From Neobacillus niacini (lineage in GTDB: Bacteria > Bacillota > Bacilli > Bacillales > Cytobacillaceae), in contig NZ_JAUSZN010000001.1 in NCBI RefSeq assembly GCF_030817595.1, positions 3,870,001-3,934,000 on the forward strand: 64,000 nt of DNA, in the 5' to 3' direction. Position numbers and translations under genes: made by a program. Of the stretch, positions 9,362-19,219 are shown piece by piece. Under the pieces are notes generated by a model, which had not been told where the DNA came from, searched no databases, and saw only the letters and a program-made list of their open reading frames with translations. Position 1 is the stretch's first letter. Each line of letters starts with the position of its first letter.

Positions 9362-10210
9362 TTATAAGTGATAAATAAAACGTTCTCCAGGTGCCATCAT
9401 ATGAAACTTTTGATTTGGATAATGAGTAAACAAGTAATCTACAAAATAAGCAGGATTCTCGCGATTATTCGGAAACATATCATAATGAATCGGAATAATC
9501 AGATCAGCGCCTACACGAACTGAAAAGTCCACTGCTTCGCGATAGCTCATGTTTCCAACGATTTCTCGTGAAGAACGGAAAAAGTCGCCGCCATTAATCG
9601 GTAGGAATACAACATGGGGTTTAAACTCTTTTACCTTCTCAATCAATTCCGGGGTGACAATCGTATCACCGCTATGGAACAGGTGAACGCCATTTACTTC
9701 TATGAGATAACCTAAATATAGATGATCACCATTTACATCGACTTGATAACTTGTATGTGCTGCTGGAACAGGTGTAATCTGATATCCCTTTATACGAAAA
9801 GATTCATTGTGTTTTGCAGCTGCCAGGTTCTTGCTGCCTGTTTCCGTTTCGACCATTGATACGAGTGGAGCGGGAACTACAAAAGTCGGATTCTCCCCAT
9901 TTTGCCCGACTTCCCTTAACGTGGCAAAATCCAGATGATCATCATGTTCATGAGTGATTAAAATAGCATCTGCGTTTTCCAACATGGCTGGAGAAAGAAC
10001 AGGTGGAAATGCCCGTTTAAATTCTGTTTCAGGATTTGTCTGTTCAATACTGTTTGAAAGATAAGGATCAATACAGATGAATCCATCTTCCTCTCTGCCT
10101 TTAATCAAAATCCCAGCCTGTCCTAAATTCCAAAACGAAACAGCACCATCATGAATTCGCGTTTCCTTAATCTCGGTTACCAAAGAATCCCCATGTTTAT
10201 AGACCTTCAT
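9362..10210 (-). CDS. MBL-fold metallo-hydrolase, UlaG-like
   Basis: The 282-residue protein carries the metallo-beta-lactamase signature T-H87-E-H89-D-D91-H92 and later metal-binding segments HTSYQVD, FHSGDTIV and PIHYD. The overall pattern, with FWNLGQAGILIK near the start, is that of UlaG-type hydrolases, which open sugar lactones such as L-ascorbate 6-phosphate. No signal peptide is seen. It sits between the aldo/keto reductase and abnB in the arabinan operon, so a lactone of an arabinose derivative is a reasonable but untested substrate. The ATG has a GGGTGAT site. Confidence 0.8.
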   Translation of the reverse strand: MKVYKHGDSLVTEIKETRIHDGAVSFWNLGQAGILIKGREEDGFICIDPYLSNSIEQTNPETEFKRAFPPVLSPAMLENADAILITHEHDDHLDFATLREVGQNGENPTFVVPAPLVSMVETETGSKNLAAAKHNESFRIKGYQITPVPAAHTSYQVDVNGDHLYLGYLIEVNGVHLFHSGDTIVTPELIEKVKEFKPHVVFLPINGGDFFRSSREIVGNMSYREAVDFSVRVGADLIIPIHYDMFPNNRENPAYFVDYLFTHYPNQKFHMMAPGERFIYHL

Positions 10211-10239
10211 AAAAAAATCACCCGCTTTTCATAGAATGG

Positions 10240-11214
10240 CTATCTCAATGGTGCAAAGTCTTTTACTTCTTCAAGGATTGAATCGATCGCTTGTAAAACA
10301 TGTTGATCCAATTTGATATCCACGGCCTTTACATTTTCTTCAATTTGCTCTATCCGGCTGGCTCCAATAATCGCAGAGCTGATAGTTGGGTGACGGAGAA
10401 TCCATGCCAGTGCTAACTGACTTAACGTAACCCCTAGTTCTGATGCTAAACCGTTTAATTTCTGTACCACTGTCAGGACATCGTCCCGGAAATAACTATT
10501 GATGACAAAGTTTGTTGCATCGTTCGCAGCCCTGCTATTGGCTGGTTTTTCTGCATGAGGTTTATACTTACCTGTTAAGACTCCCTGAGCTAATGGGGAG
10601 AAAACAATTTGTCCAATCCCTTTTTCGATCGATACGGGAAGGACTTCATCCTCAATATATCTTTCAAACATATTATAAATAGGCTGATTAGAAATAATCG
10701 GTCTTAATCGATAATCTTTGCCTATCCCAACTGCTTTTTCAATTTGGGCTGCGCTCCATTCACTCACACCCGCATAAAGGATCTTCCCTTGCCTGATCAA
10801 ATCATCAAGAGCAAAAAAAGTCTCCTCCATTGGTACCTCTGGGTCATAGCGGTGACATTGGTAGAGGTCAATATAATCCAAGCCTAACCGTTTTAAACTA
10901 GCATCACATTGTTCGACAATATGTTTTCTTGAAAGCCCTCGCTCATTCGGCCCTGTACCCATCGGGAAAAATAGCTTCGTTGCTACAACATATGAACTTC
11001 TAGGATATTCTTTTAACACCTCACCCAAGACCTCTTCTGCCTTTCCACCTTCATAGGCGTTGGCTGTATCGAAGAAGTTAATACCCAGTTCATATGCTTT
11101 ATGAATACAATCATGTGCAGTCTGATTATTTACTGATTTTCCATAGGTCAGCCAGCTGCCTAACCCGATTTCACTTACTTTTAATCCACTGTTTCCAAGT
11201 CTGCGGTATTTCAT
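10240..11214 (-). CDS. Aldo/keto reductase (Kv-beta-like AKR family)
   Basis: The 324-residue TIM-barrel protein contains the full catalytic tetrad of the family: D49 and Y54 (FDTANAYEGG), K80 (ATK) and H121 (YQCHRYD). The NADPH-binding region near the C-terminus reads IIGASRIEQIEENVKA. The N-terminal MKYRRLGNSGLKVSEIGLG is typical of Kv-beta-subunit-like reductases. It would reduce an aldehyde or sugar carbonyl with NAD(P)H. It lies in the arabinan operon, 29 nt upstream of the UlaG-like gene; oxidation or reduction of an arabinose-derived carbonyl is an inference. The ATG has an AAGGAGGAGG site. Confidence 0.88.
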   Translation of the reverse strand: MKYRRLGNSGLKVSEIGLGSWLTYGKSVNNQTAHDCIHKAYELGINFFDTANAYEGGKAEEVLGEVLKEYPRSSYVVATKLFFPMGTGPNERGLSRKHIVEQCDASLKRLGLDYIDLYQCHRYDPEVPMEETFFALDDLIRQGKILYAGVSEWSAAQIEKAVGIGKDYRLRPIISNQPIYNMFERYIEDEVLPVSIEKGIGQIVFSPLAQGVLTGKYKPHAEKPANSRAANDATNFVINSYFRDDVLTVVQKLNGLASELGVTLSQLALAWILRHPTISSAIIGASRIEQIEENVKAVDIKLDQHVLQAIDSILEEVKDFAPLR

Positions 11215-11237
11215 TTTGACGTCCTCCTCCTTAGCCT

Positions 11238-12608
11238 TTAACTAGCAACAACTTCTTTTTTATCAACAAGGACTTTCTTTTCCCACACTCTGCTTTTCCA
11301 TCTAAAATACATAACGATGCCTCTGAACCATTCATCCGCAATAAAAGCAATCCATACCCCGGCTAAACCAAGACCAAACTGTATTCCTAGTAAGTATGAT
11401 ACTGGAACGGCAATTCCCCACATCGAAAGAACGCCCATTTTCACCGTAAAAACAGCATCTCCGGTTGCACGAAGTGAGTTTACCACGATGAGGTTCAATG
11501 TCCTTCCAGGCTCAAGAATTAAACATAATAATAAAAGTGTACTTCCGACTTTAATAATTTCAGGATCATCTGTGAAAAGACCCATAATTACTTCTCTAAA
11601 AATAGCAATAAGTATTGCTATAACAATAGTAATAATAAAACTAACTTTAAGGCTCTTTAGTAATTGTTTATAGGCCCCTGCAAAATCGCCAGCTCCTACA
11701 CGATAACCGATTAAAATTTGTGTTCCCTGGCCAACGGCTAATGCAAATAACATAATAAAGGACATAATATTCCATGTATAAACACGGGTAGACAAAGCTG
11801 CTGCTCCAAGAAGAGCTGTAATCGCAGTCATCGCCATCTGGCTCGTGTTGTAACTAAGTTGTTCACCAGCAGAAGGAATGCCTATTTTTAGTATTTTCTT
11901 AATATGCGTTAGTTGGAAATCGATATAATCATTCCATTCAATTCTGATTGGGAGTCTCTTATACATGAACCAAAAGGCAATAACTAGTGCTGCTGCTCTG
12001 CTGAAAGCAGTCGATAAGGCAACCCCTTTAACGCCCATTTCCGGAAATCCAAACCATCCATAAATCACTATGGCGTTTCCAGCCAAATGGATGAGGTTCA
12101 TCATCACAGAAACAAACATAGCTTCCCTCGTGAAGCCATTTGACCTCAGAATAGCAGAAATAGTCACAAGCATAGCCTGAAGAAATAAGGTGCCGCCGAC
12201 AATTGATAAATAATCATATCCGATAATGGCTATATCCTCATCAAGGTGGAAAATATTTAATAACGGACCTTTAAAAATCACAAACAATACACTTACAATT
12301 AAGCCAATACCTAGATTGATAGATAAGGATATTGCCGAGGCTTGTTTGGCGTCTTTTTTCAAACCTGCACCTAAATATTGCGAGATTAAAACAGCTGTTC
12401 CGGTTGCTGTAAAGCTAAAAAGAAGAATCGCAAAAAAGACTAGTTGATTGGCTACACCGATTGCAGCGACAACATCATCCGAAATGTGGGATAGCATGAT
12501 AATATCTGTACTTCCCATAATCATTTGCAGAAACAATTCGATAAAAATCGGCCACGTTATGGCACGCAGGGTCATACGTCTTTGCTGTGAATCTTGTAAA
12601 CTTTCCAT
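11238..12608 (-). CDS. MATE family efflux transporter
   Basis: The 456-residue protein has about twelve membrane spans in two related halves, with MATE features such as ITWPIFIELFLQMIMGSTDIIMLS at the start and QGTQILIGYRVGAGDF opening the second half. MATE carriers export cations or drugs using sodium or proton gradients. The location inside the arabinan operon is unusual; overflow sugar or toxic side-product export would be a guess. The proposed ATG has only a weak GGCGGG site, so the N-terminus could start at the internal M12. It is 23 nt from the reductase gene. Confidence 0.88.
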   Translation of the reverse strand: MESLQDSQQRRMTLRAITWPIFIELFLQMIMGSTDIIMLSHISDDVVAAIGVANQLVFFAILLFSFTATGTAVLISQYLGAGLKKDAKQASAISLSINLGIGLIVSVLFVIFKGPLLNIFHLDEDIAIIGYDYLSIVGGTLFLQAMLVTISAILRSNGFTREAMFVSVMMNLIHLAGNAIVIYGWFGFPEMGVKGVALSTAFSRAAALVIAFWFMYKRLPIRIEWNDYIDFQLTHIKKILKIGIPSAGEQLSYNTSQMAMTAITALLGAAALSTRVYTWNIMSFIMLFALAVGQGTQILIGYRVGAGDFAGAYKQLLKSLKVSFIITIVIAILIAIFREVIMGLFTDDPEIIKVGSTLLLLCLILEPGRTLNLIVVNSLRATGDAVFTVKMGVLSMWGIAVPVSYLLGIQFGLGLAGVWIAFIADEWFRGIVMYFRWKSRVWEKKVLVDKKEVVAS

Positions 12609-12688
12609 CTGTCTGCCCGCCTTTTGTTTACAGAAAAGGGTTCATATCAAGAAACTGATATGAACCTTATCGTTCGTCAATTATTTCA

Positions 12689-13654
12689 TTATTTAGGGAA
12701 ACCAAAGTTTGGTGTCCCTTCAGGATTCCAAGTAAATTCCTTCGCACAGGTATGACGGTTCGGATCATATAGCGGATCGCCGACAATTTCTGTATAGTTC
12801 CTAACATGGTAAACCAAAACATCCTTGCTGCCATCTTCTGAGACAGTAAAGCTGTTATGACCTGGACCGTATTGTCCTGTTTCATAACAAGTTTTAAACA
12901 CAGGTTCTGTGGACTTACTCCATGATGCTGGATCCAGTACATCACTATTTTCATCCGCTGTCAGAATCCCCATAGCATAATTTTCATCCGTGGCACTGCC
13001 AGAGAAAGAAATGAAGATTTTACCGTCCCGCTTCAAAACTGCAGGTCCTTCATTTACCCAAAATCCAATTGTCTCCCAATCATATTCCGGTTTAGTAATC
13101 ATGACTTGCGGTCCTTTAATAGTCCATGGGTTTTCCAATGGAGCAATATAAAGGTTTGAGTTTCCTCTTATGTTTGGATCTTTTTGTGCCCAGACAAGGT
13201 ACTGCTGACCTTTATGCTCAAACGAAGTCGCATCAAGGGCAAAGGACTCCCAGTCTGTCTTGATTTGCCCCTTTTCTTCCCAATTACCCTCTAGGGGATT
13301 AGCAGATTTATTTTCAATTACAAACATGCGATGTTGAAAAAGCCCATCTACGATTTCCTTTGACGGTGCAGCAGCATAATAGATATACCAGCTGCCGTTA
13401 ATATAATGGATCTCAGGTGCCCAGATAAGCGCACTCAATGGTCCCGTCTCATGATTCCTCCATGCAACCACAGGTTCAGCTTCTGCTATTCCTTTAATGG
13501 TTTTTGAACGCCTTACTTCAATTCGATCATATGCAGGGACTGAAGCAGTGAAATAGTAGTAGCCATCTGTGTGTTTATAAATCCACGGATCTGCTCTTTG
13601 CTCTATAATGAGGTCCTGTGCTCTTTTCGCTTCTTCGATTGTTACTCTAACCAT
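12689..13654 (-). CDS. Glycoside hydrolase family 43, probable exo-arabinanase/arabinofuranosidase (paralogue 2)
   Basis: The 321-residue five-bladed propeller enzyme shows the GH43 carboxylates: D22 (RADPW), a pKa-modulating Asp in FALDATSFEH and the general acid Glu in VNEGPAV. It lacks a signal peptide, so it acts inside the cell. About two thirds of its residues match the neighbour at 13696-14646; the two differ mainly in a short insertion near residue 92 (SKEIVDGLF). The closest memory is of GH43 exo-alpha-1,5-arabinofuranosidases, but xylan- or arabinan-side-chain activity cannot be excluded. The ATG has a GGGAG site. A 41-nt gap to the paralogue indicates tandem duplication in one transcript. 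Confidence 0.86.
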   Translation of the reverse strand: MVRVTIEEAKRAQDLIIEQRADPWIYKHTDGYYYFTASVPAYDRIEVRRSKTIKGIAEAEPVVAWRNHETGPLSALIWAPEIHYINGSWYIYYAAAPSKEIVDGLFQHRMFVIENKSANPLEGNWEEKGQIKTDWESFALDATSFEHKGQQYLVWAQKDPNIRGNSNLYIAPLENPWTIKGPQVMITKPEYDWETIGFWVNEGPAVLKRDGKIFISFSGSATDENYAMGILTADENSDVLDPASWSKSTEPVFKTCYETGQYGPGHNSFTVSEDGSKDVLVYHVRNYTEIVGDPLYDPNRHTCAKEFTWNPEGTPNFGFPK

Positions 13655-13695
13655 AAAAATCTCCCTTTATAGAAAATGATATCAAATGAATAGTC

Positions 13696-14646
13696 TTAGT
13701 TTGCGTCGGGTACCGGAGTGCCAAAGTTAGGAGTTCCATCTTCATTCCAAGTGAACACTTGTGCACGTGTATGACGATTCGGATCCCATAGCGGATCACC
13801 GACGATTTCACGGTAGTTACGAGCATGGTAAATCAGTATGTCTTGACTGCCATCTTCTGATACCGTGAAACTGTTATGACCTGGACCAAATTGGCTGTTT
13901 TCCTCATTTGTTTGGAATACAGGTTGCGGCGATTTTTTCCATGATTTCGGATTAAGCAGGTCGCTGTCTGCATCTGCTGATAGTAAGCCCATGCAGTAGT
14001 TATAATCCGTAGCGCTAGCCGAATACGAAATAAAGATCTTTCCGTTTCTTTTTAAAACGGCAGCACCCTCATTTACTAAAAATCCAATTTTCTCCCAATC
14101 ATATTCAGGAGTGGTAATCATGACTTGAGGACCTGTTAATGTCCAAGGGTTCGCCATTTTCACAATATATAGATTTGAATTACCTTCAATTTCAGGATCT
14201 TTCTGAGCCCAAACATAGTATAGATTTCCTTGATGTTCAAAGGTGGTCGCATCAAGAGAAAAGGATTCCCAAGCGGTTCTTACCTGTCCCTTTTCAACCC
14301 AATTTCCTTCGAGTGGATTTTGTGAGTCATTTTCAATGACATACATCCGATGGTCAAAAATCGCATCCTTGCGGGCTGCTGCAAAATAGATATACCATTT
14401 GCCGTCAATGAAATGAATTTCTGGTGCCCAGATGTTGGCACTCATAATCCCGTCTTCATGTTTCGTCCAGGCAATAACTGGTTCTGCATTTCCTAGTCCT
14501 TGAATCGTTTTTGACCTTCTTACTTCGATTCTGTCATATTCAGGTACTGAAGCAGTGAAATAGTAGTATCCATCTGTGTGTTTATAAACCCAAGGATCTG
14601 CTCGCTGCTCGACAATAGGATTTTTCAACGTTTCAACTTTTTGCAT
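13696..14646 (-). CDS. Glycoside hydrolase family 43, probable exo-arabinanase/arabinofuranosidase (paralogue 1)
   Basis: The 316-residue protein has GH43 catalytic candidates D17 (RADPW), D132 (SLDATTFEH) and E193 (VNEGAAV), with conserved NIWAPEIHF, YVWAQKDP and FGPGHNSFTV segments. There is no signal peptide. It would remove terminal L-arabinofuranose from imported oligosaccharides; substrate is inferred from the operon. The ATG has an AAGGTG site. Upstream, the operon is broken by a 278-bp gap filled by a GC-rich repeat, after araM. It forms a tandem pair with the next gene and probably arose by duplication followed by divergence. Confidence 0.86.
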   Translation of the reverse strand: MQKVETLKNPIVEQRADPWVYKHTDGYYYFTASVPEYDRIEVRRSKTIQGLGNAEPVIAWTKHEDGIMSANIWAPEIHFIDGKWYIYFAAARKDAIFDHRMYVIENDSQNPLEGNWVEKGQVRTAWESFSLDATTFEHQGNLYYVWAQKDPEIEGNSNLYIVKMANPWTLTGPQVMITTPEYDWEKIGFLVNEGAAVLKRNGKIFISYSASATDYNYCMGLLSADADSDLLNPKSWKKSPQPVFQTNEENSQFGPGHNSFTVSEDGSQDILIYHARNYREIVGDPLWDPNRHTRAQVFTWNEDGTPNFGTPVPDAN

Positions 14647-14666
14647 GATATTTCACCTTTCCGTTG

Positions 14667-14908
14667 GGCTGTGTTAAAAGGGTCTGTTGATTTGCGCTCC
14701 ACTAAGGAATGCTTCTTAGAATAAACATCGCAGGGACAGGCGGTCTCTGCCTGTCCCGAGGCACTTCGCTTTCCGCGGGCGGTCCGGGGTGCCTCCTCGG
14801 TGCCTTATCACCTGTGGGGTCTCCCCTGCCCCGTCCTCCCGCAGGAGTCTTCGTGCCTTCCGCGCAAATCAACAGAGTGCAAATATTATATTTAGCTTTA
14901 ACACAGCC
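14667..14908. repeat. GC-rich dispersed repeat C with terminal inverted repeats
   Basis: The left end GGCTGTGTTAAA...TCTGTTGATTTGCGC is inverted at the right end, where GCGCAAATCAACAGA...TTTAACACAGCC occurs with about 16 extra bases. The inner part is much richer in G+C than its surroundings and includes a GGGACAGGC/GCCTGTCCC hairpin and the CGCTTTCCGCGGGC...CTCCCGCAGGAGTCT pattern, which I recall as an abundant Bacillaceae intergenic repeat. It fills the gap between araM and the GH43 pair. An open frame at 14709-14924 is an accident of this repeat. Confidence 0.82.
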
Positions 14909-14924
14909 TTCTTATTATAATTAA

Positions 14925-16151
14925 TCATGGTTGTATAAGGGTGTTGCTTCCCATAGCCACATTCATAAATTTTAAAGCTGTAAATCGATTTCTTAAGGTA
15001 TGTGCACCACTTAAGCTTGCTGCGACTAACTGTTCATCAATACCCAGCTGTTCGGGCATAGTTTCCCCGCCTGTCGCTGTTAACAGAGTCTTTAGGCGTT
15101 CGGTGGTTGGGATCTCTTGATAAACTTTCATGATTTCTATTATGTTATCTTGTAAGTCTTCATTGATAAGAGAATCTTGTATTGACCCTAAACGTATTGA
15201 ATCAGATAGTAAAGGAAGGAACTGTCCTTTATAAACTTCCGCAAGCAGTACAGTTGATACTCCAACTTTCGCCCCGTGAAGCACGGCAGGGCGCTTTCGC
15301 TTTAAAAAGTCCATTTCCCAGTAGTGCGACAGGTGATGTTCGCCGCCAGAAGCTGGATGTGACTGACCAAATATAAGCATGGCCAGCCCTGACTTGATTA
15401 GAGCTTCAATTAGAATCTCAATTCCCTCTTCATCAGCTGCAGCAATCAATTCTACCTTTTCCACACAGGAATCTAATGCTTCACGGGTAATAGCGGCAAC
15501 TAGCGGACAATATGGCTCTCCCATAACAAGGTGGCCAAATTTCCAGTCCGCAAGCGAGGTGAATTTAGCCAGCATATCCCCAAATCCCGCTGCTACCATT
15601 TTTCGCGGTGATGCCTTCAGTACAGATAAATCAGCGAACACGGCAATCGGAGCTGACATTTGGAAGGTTGTTTTCACACCCTTAACAATTAATGGAGCTC
15701 CCATTGATGTGAAGCCATCGACAGAAGGTGCTGTAGGAACTGAAATAAATGGCAATTTCATTTTTGTACTGCAAAAACGCGCTATATCATGGAGTGTACC
15801 TGCACCTACAGCGATAATGATCTCTGTATCTATTGGTATCTCTAATAATGCCTGAACTAAGGATTGCTCATCAGCAACGACATCATTATTTTCATCCGGC
15901 TTGATGATACTAAGAGAAATGTTAATACCTGTTTCTTTTAAAATCTCTGATAGACTTTTACCTGCTGCTTGATAGGTATTTTCATCTGCGATTATAACTG
16001 CATGTTTAAATCCCTTACCATCTACATATGCCGCAAGTTCTTTATAAACACTGTTTCCAATCCTGATTCTCTCAATGGGAATCGGATGATGATGATTTCC
16101 ACAATCACATGTTTGAGCTAGAGTCATGAGTTCAGCAATATAGTTTTCCAC
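14925..16151 (-). CDS. araM: sn-Glycerol-1-phosphate dehydrogenase AraM
   Basis: The 408-residue protein belongs to the iron-alcohol/glycerol-1-phosphate dehydrogenase fold. It has the nucleotide-binding GAGTLHDIARF, the PTAPSVDGFTSMGAPL block and metal-binding GFGDMLAK, HPASGGEHHLSHYWE and VLHGAKVG segments. B. subtilis AraM (394 residues, also in the araABDLMNPQ-abfA operon) reduces dihydroxyacetone phosphate to glycerol 1-phosphate for an archaea-like heptaprenylglyceryl lipid. Presence in the arabinose operon is conserved but its link to arabinose remains unexplained. The start is a GTG with a strong AGGAGG site 7 nt upstream. It follows galM at 39 nt. Confidence 0.94.
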   Translation of the reverse strand: MENYIAELMTLAQTCDCGNHHHPIPIERIRIGNSVYKELAAYVDGKGFKHAVIIADENTYQAAGKSLSEILKETGINISLSIIKPDENNDVVADEQSLVQALLEIPIDTEIIIAVGAGTLHDIARFCSTKMKLPFISVPTAPSVDGFTSMGAPLIVKGVKTTFQMSAPIAVFADLSVLKASPRKMVAAGFGDMLAKFTSLADWKFGHLVMGEPYCPLVAAITREALDSCVEKVELIAAADEEGIEILIEALIKSGLAMLIFGQSHPASGGEHHLSHYWEMDFLKRKRPAVLHGAKVGVSTVLLAEVYKGQFLPLLSDSIRLGSIQDSLINEDLQDNIIEIMKVYQEIPTTERLKTLLTATGGETMPEQLGIDEQLVAASLSGAHTLRNRFTALKFMNVAMGSNTLIQP

Positions 16152-16190
16152 TTTAATTCCTCCTGCTCTATAGGAAAAGTATCGGGCAAT

Positions 16191-17243
16191 CTATTCTTCT
16201 AAAATCCCAAATTTATAGGTTGTTACCGTCGAATATTCTTGATCTTTTTCTAGAACCCAAGAAGGAAACTGTGGGTGATGAATCGCGTCCGGTAATCCCT
16301 GTGTCTCTAAGCAAATTCCTAAGTACTTCCGTGACGGCACCCCGGCAATCTCTCCTTCAGATTTCATCTGATTTCCAGAATAAACGACAACACTTGGTTC
16401 ATCTGTTTCAATCGTTAGAGTCCGTCCACTTTCGATATCCTTCAGGACAATTTCTTGGTCATGTTGTGTATTTAATAAAAATGGATGGTCATACCCAGCG
16501 CCGGCTAATTTATTTTGCGGATGTTGTGACAGTACTCCAGTTTCAATCATTCTCTCAGTTGTAAAATCAAATGCTGTACCTCTAACATCCAGCATATCTC
16601 CCGTCGGAAGCAGTTCATCATTTAATTCAAGAAACTTATCGCTTTTTATTCGTAAAGAATGATTTAAACTATCTCGTTTTAAATTTCCACTTAAATTGAA
16701 ATAAGAGTGATTCGTCATATTTAGTAGTGTGTCCTCATCAGACACGCCAGAATAACGGATAGAGAGTTCATTGTCATTATTCAAGGTGTAAGTAACGGAA
16801 ACCTTTAAATTTCCAGGATAACCCTCTTCACCATTCGGGCTAAAATAGGTGAATCGAACTCCAATCTCCTGTTCATCCTCGATGACTTCACTATCCCAAA
16901 CGATCTGGTTAAACCCTTTATTTCCGCCATGCAGATGGTTGTTATTTTCATTTTTTGCAAGTGTATAGGTTTTCCCGTTCAAATCAAAGGCACCAGCCTT
17001 GATTCTCCCAGCGACACGGCCAACTGCAGCGCCTAAAAAATAACTATCATTTTCATATTCGTTCAACGTGTCATATCCAATAACAACATTTTCAAAGTTG
17101 CCTTCTTTATCAGGTGTTATAATTTTTGTAATAATACAGCCATAATTAATACAGCTAATTTCTACTCCATGATCATTAATTAGATTAAATAAAAAAACAG
17201 TTTGGTTATCTTTTCTTCCAAACTCCTCTTTCAAGACCTTCAT
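16191..17243 (-). CDS. galM: Aldose 1-epimerase (mutarotase)
   Basis: From the ATG at 17243 the protein has 350 residues, normal for GalM; a longer frame from 17309 adds 22 residues unlike the family. The start is supported by AAAGGAAGGG upstream. Key segments are CINYGCIITKIITPD, GAAVGRVAGRI, NNNHLHGG (substrate histidine), NMTNHSYFNLSG (catalytic histidine), YDHPFLL and CLETQGLPDAIHHPQFPS (catalytic glutamate). The enzyme interconverts alpha and beta sugar anomers, here probably arabinose released by the arabinofuranosidases for AraA. It lies between abfA and araM in the ara operon. Confidence 0.93.
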   Translation of the reverse strand: MKVLKEEFGRKDNQTVFLFNLINDHGVEISCINYGCIITKIITPDKEGNFENVVIGYDTLNEYENDSYFLGAAVGRVAGRIKAGAFDLNGKTYTLAKNENNNHLHGGNKGFNQIVWDSEVIEDEQEIGVRFTYFSPNGEEGYPGNLKVSVTYTLNNDNELSIRYSGVSDEDTLLNMTNHSYFNLSGNLKRDSLNHSLRIKSDKFLELNDELLPTGDMLDVRGTAFDFTTERMIETGVLSQHPQNKLAGAGYDHPFLLNTQHDQEIVLKDIESGRTLTIETDEPSVVVYSGNQMKSEGEIAGVPSRKYLGICLETQGLPDAIHHPQFPSWVLEKDQEYSTVTTYKFGILEE

Positions 17244-17341
17244 ATATCGTTCAACCCTTCCTTTCGATAGATACCTAGAAAAAATGATTCCATACCTCTC
17301 CATCAACAAATGTAAACAGAAGAGGTATGGAATATTTGCTA

Positions 17342-18916
<1,575 letters not shown>

Positions 18917-18926
18917 CTATGAGTAA

Positions 18927-19199
18927 TTAACTAACCTTTTCCCATTTTGGCTTTCCTGCAAAAGGACAGCTCTTGTTTTTAAACTTTGCTCGATAGCGGA
19001 CAATACATCCGCTATGAGCACAAGTGGTGCCATATTGAAGAGAAGGGCAGCTTTCACAAATCTTTAATCGTTCTGAGTAGACTTCGTCCGATACGATAAC
19101 AGATAAATCTTCTTCCGTTTCCCTAACGAGCTCCTGGATGACTTCCTCTGTTACCATTACACTTTCAACGCAGCCTTTACATAGATTTTGCTTACTCAC
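18927..19199 (-). CDS. Cysteine-rich DUF6171-like small protein
   Basis: The 90-residue protein begins at a GTG with a GAGGGGG site. It contains CKGC near the start (residues 7-10) and a second cysteine cluster, CESCPSLQYGTTCAHSGC, followed by KNKSCPF, a pattern suited to zinc or iron-sulfur binding. I recall such proteins as DUF6171; no function is known. It lies between two GH51 arabinofuranosidase genes, 20 nt from abf2 and 70 nt from abfA, so it is co-transcribed with sugar hydrolases. It may be a neutral passenger in this position. Confidence 0.75.
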   Translation of the reverse strand: MSKQNLCKGCVESVMVTEEVIQELVRETEEDLSVIVSDEVYSERLKICESCPSLQYGTTCAHSGCIVRYRAKFKNKSCPFAGKPKWEKVS

Positions 19200-19219
19200 T
19201 GCTGGATCCCCCTCATTCT

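Noticed and set aside
14709..14924. 71-residue open frame in the gap after araM
   Set aside because: It runs through the GC-rich dispersed repeat, lacks a ribosome site and has low-complexity composition.
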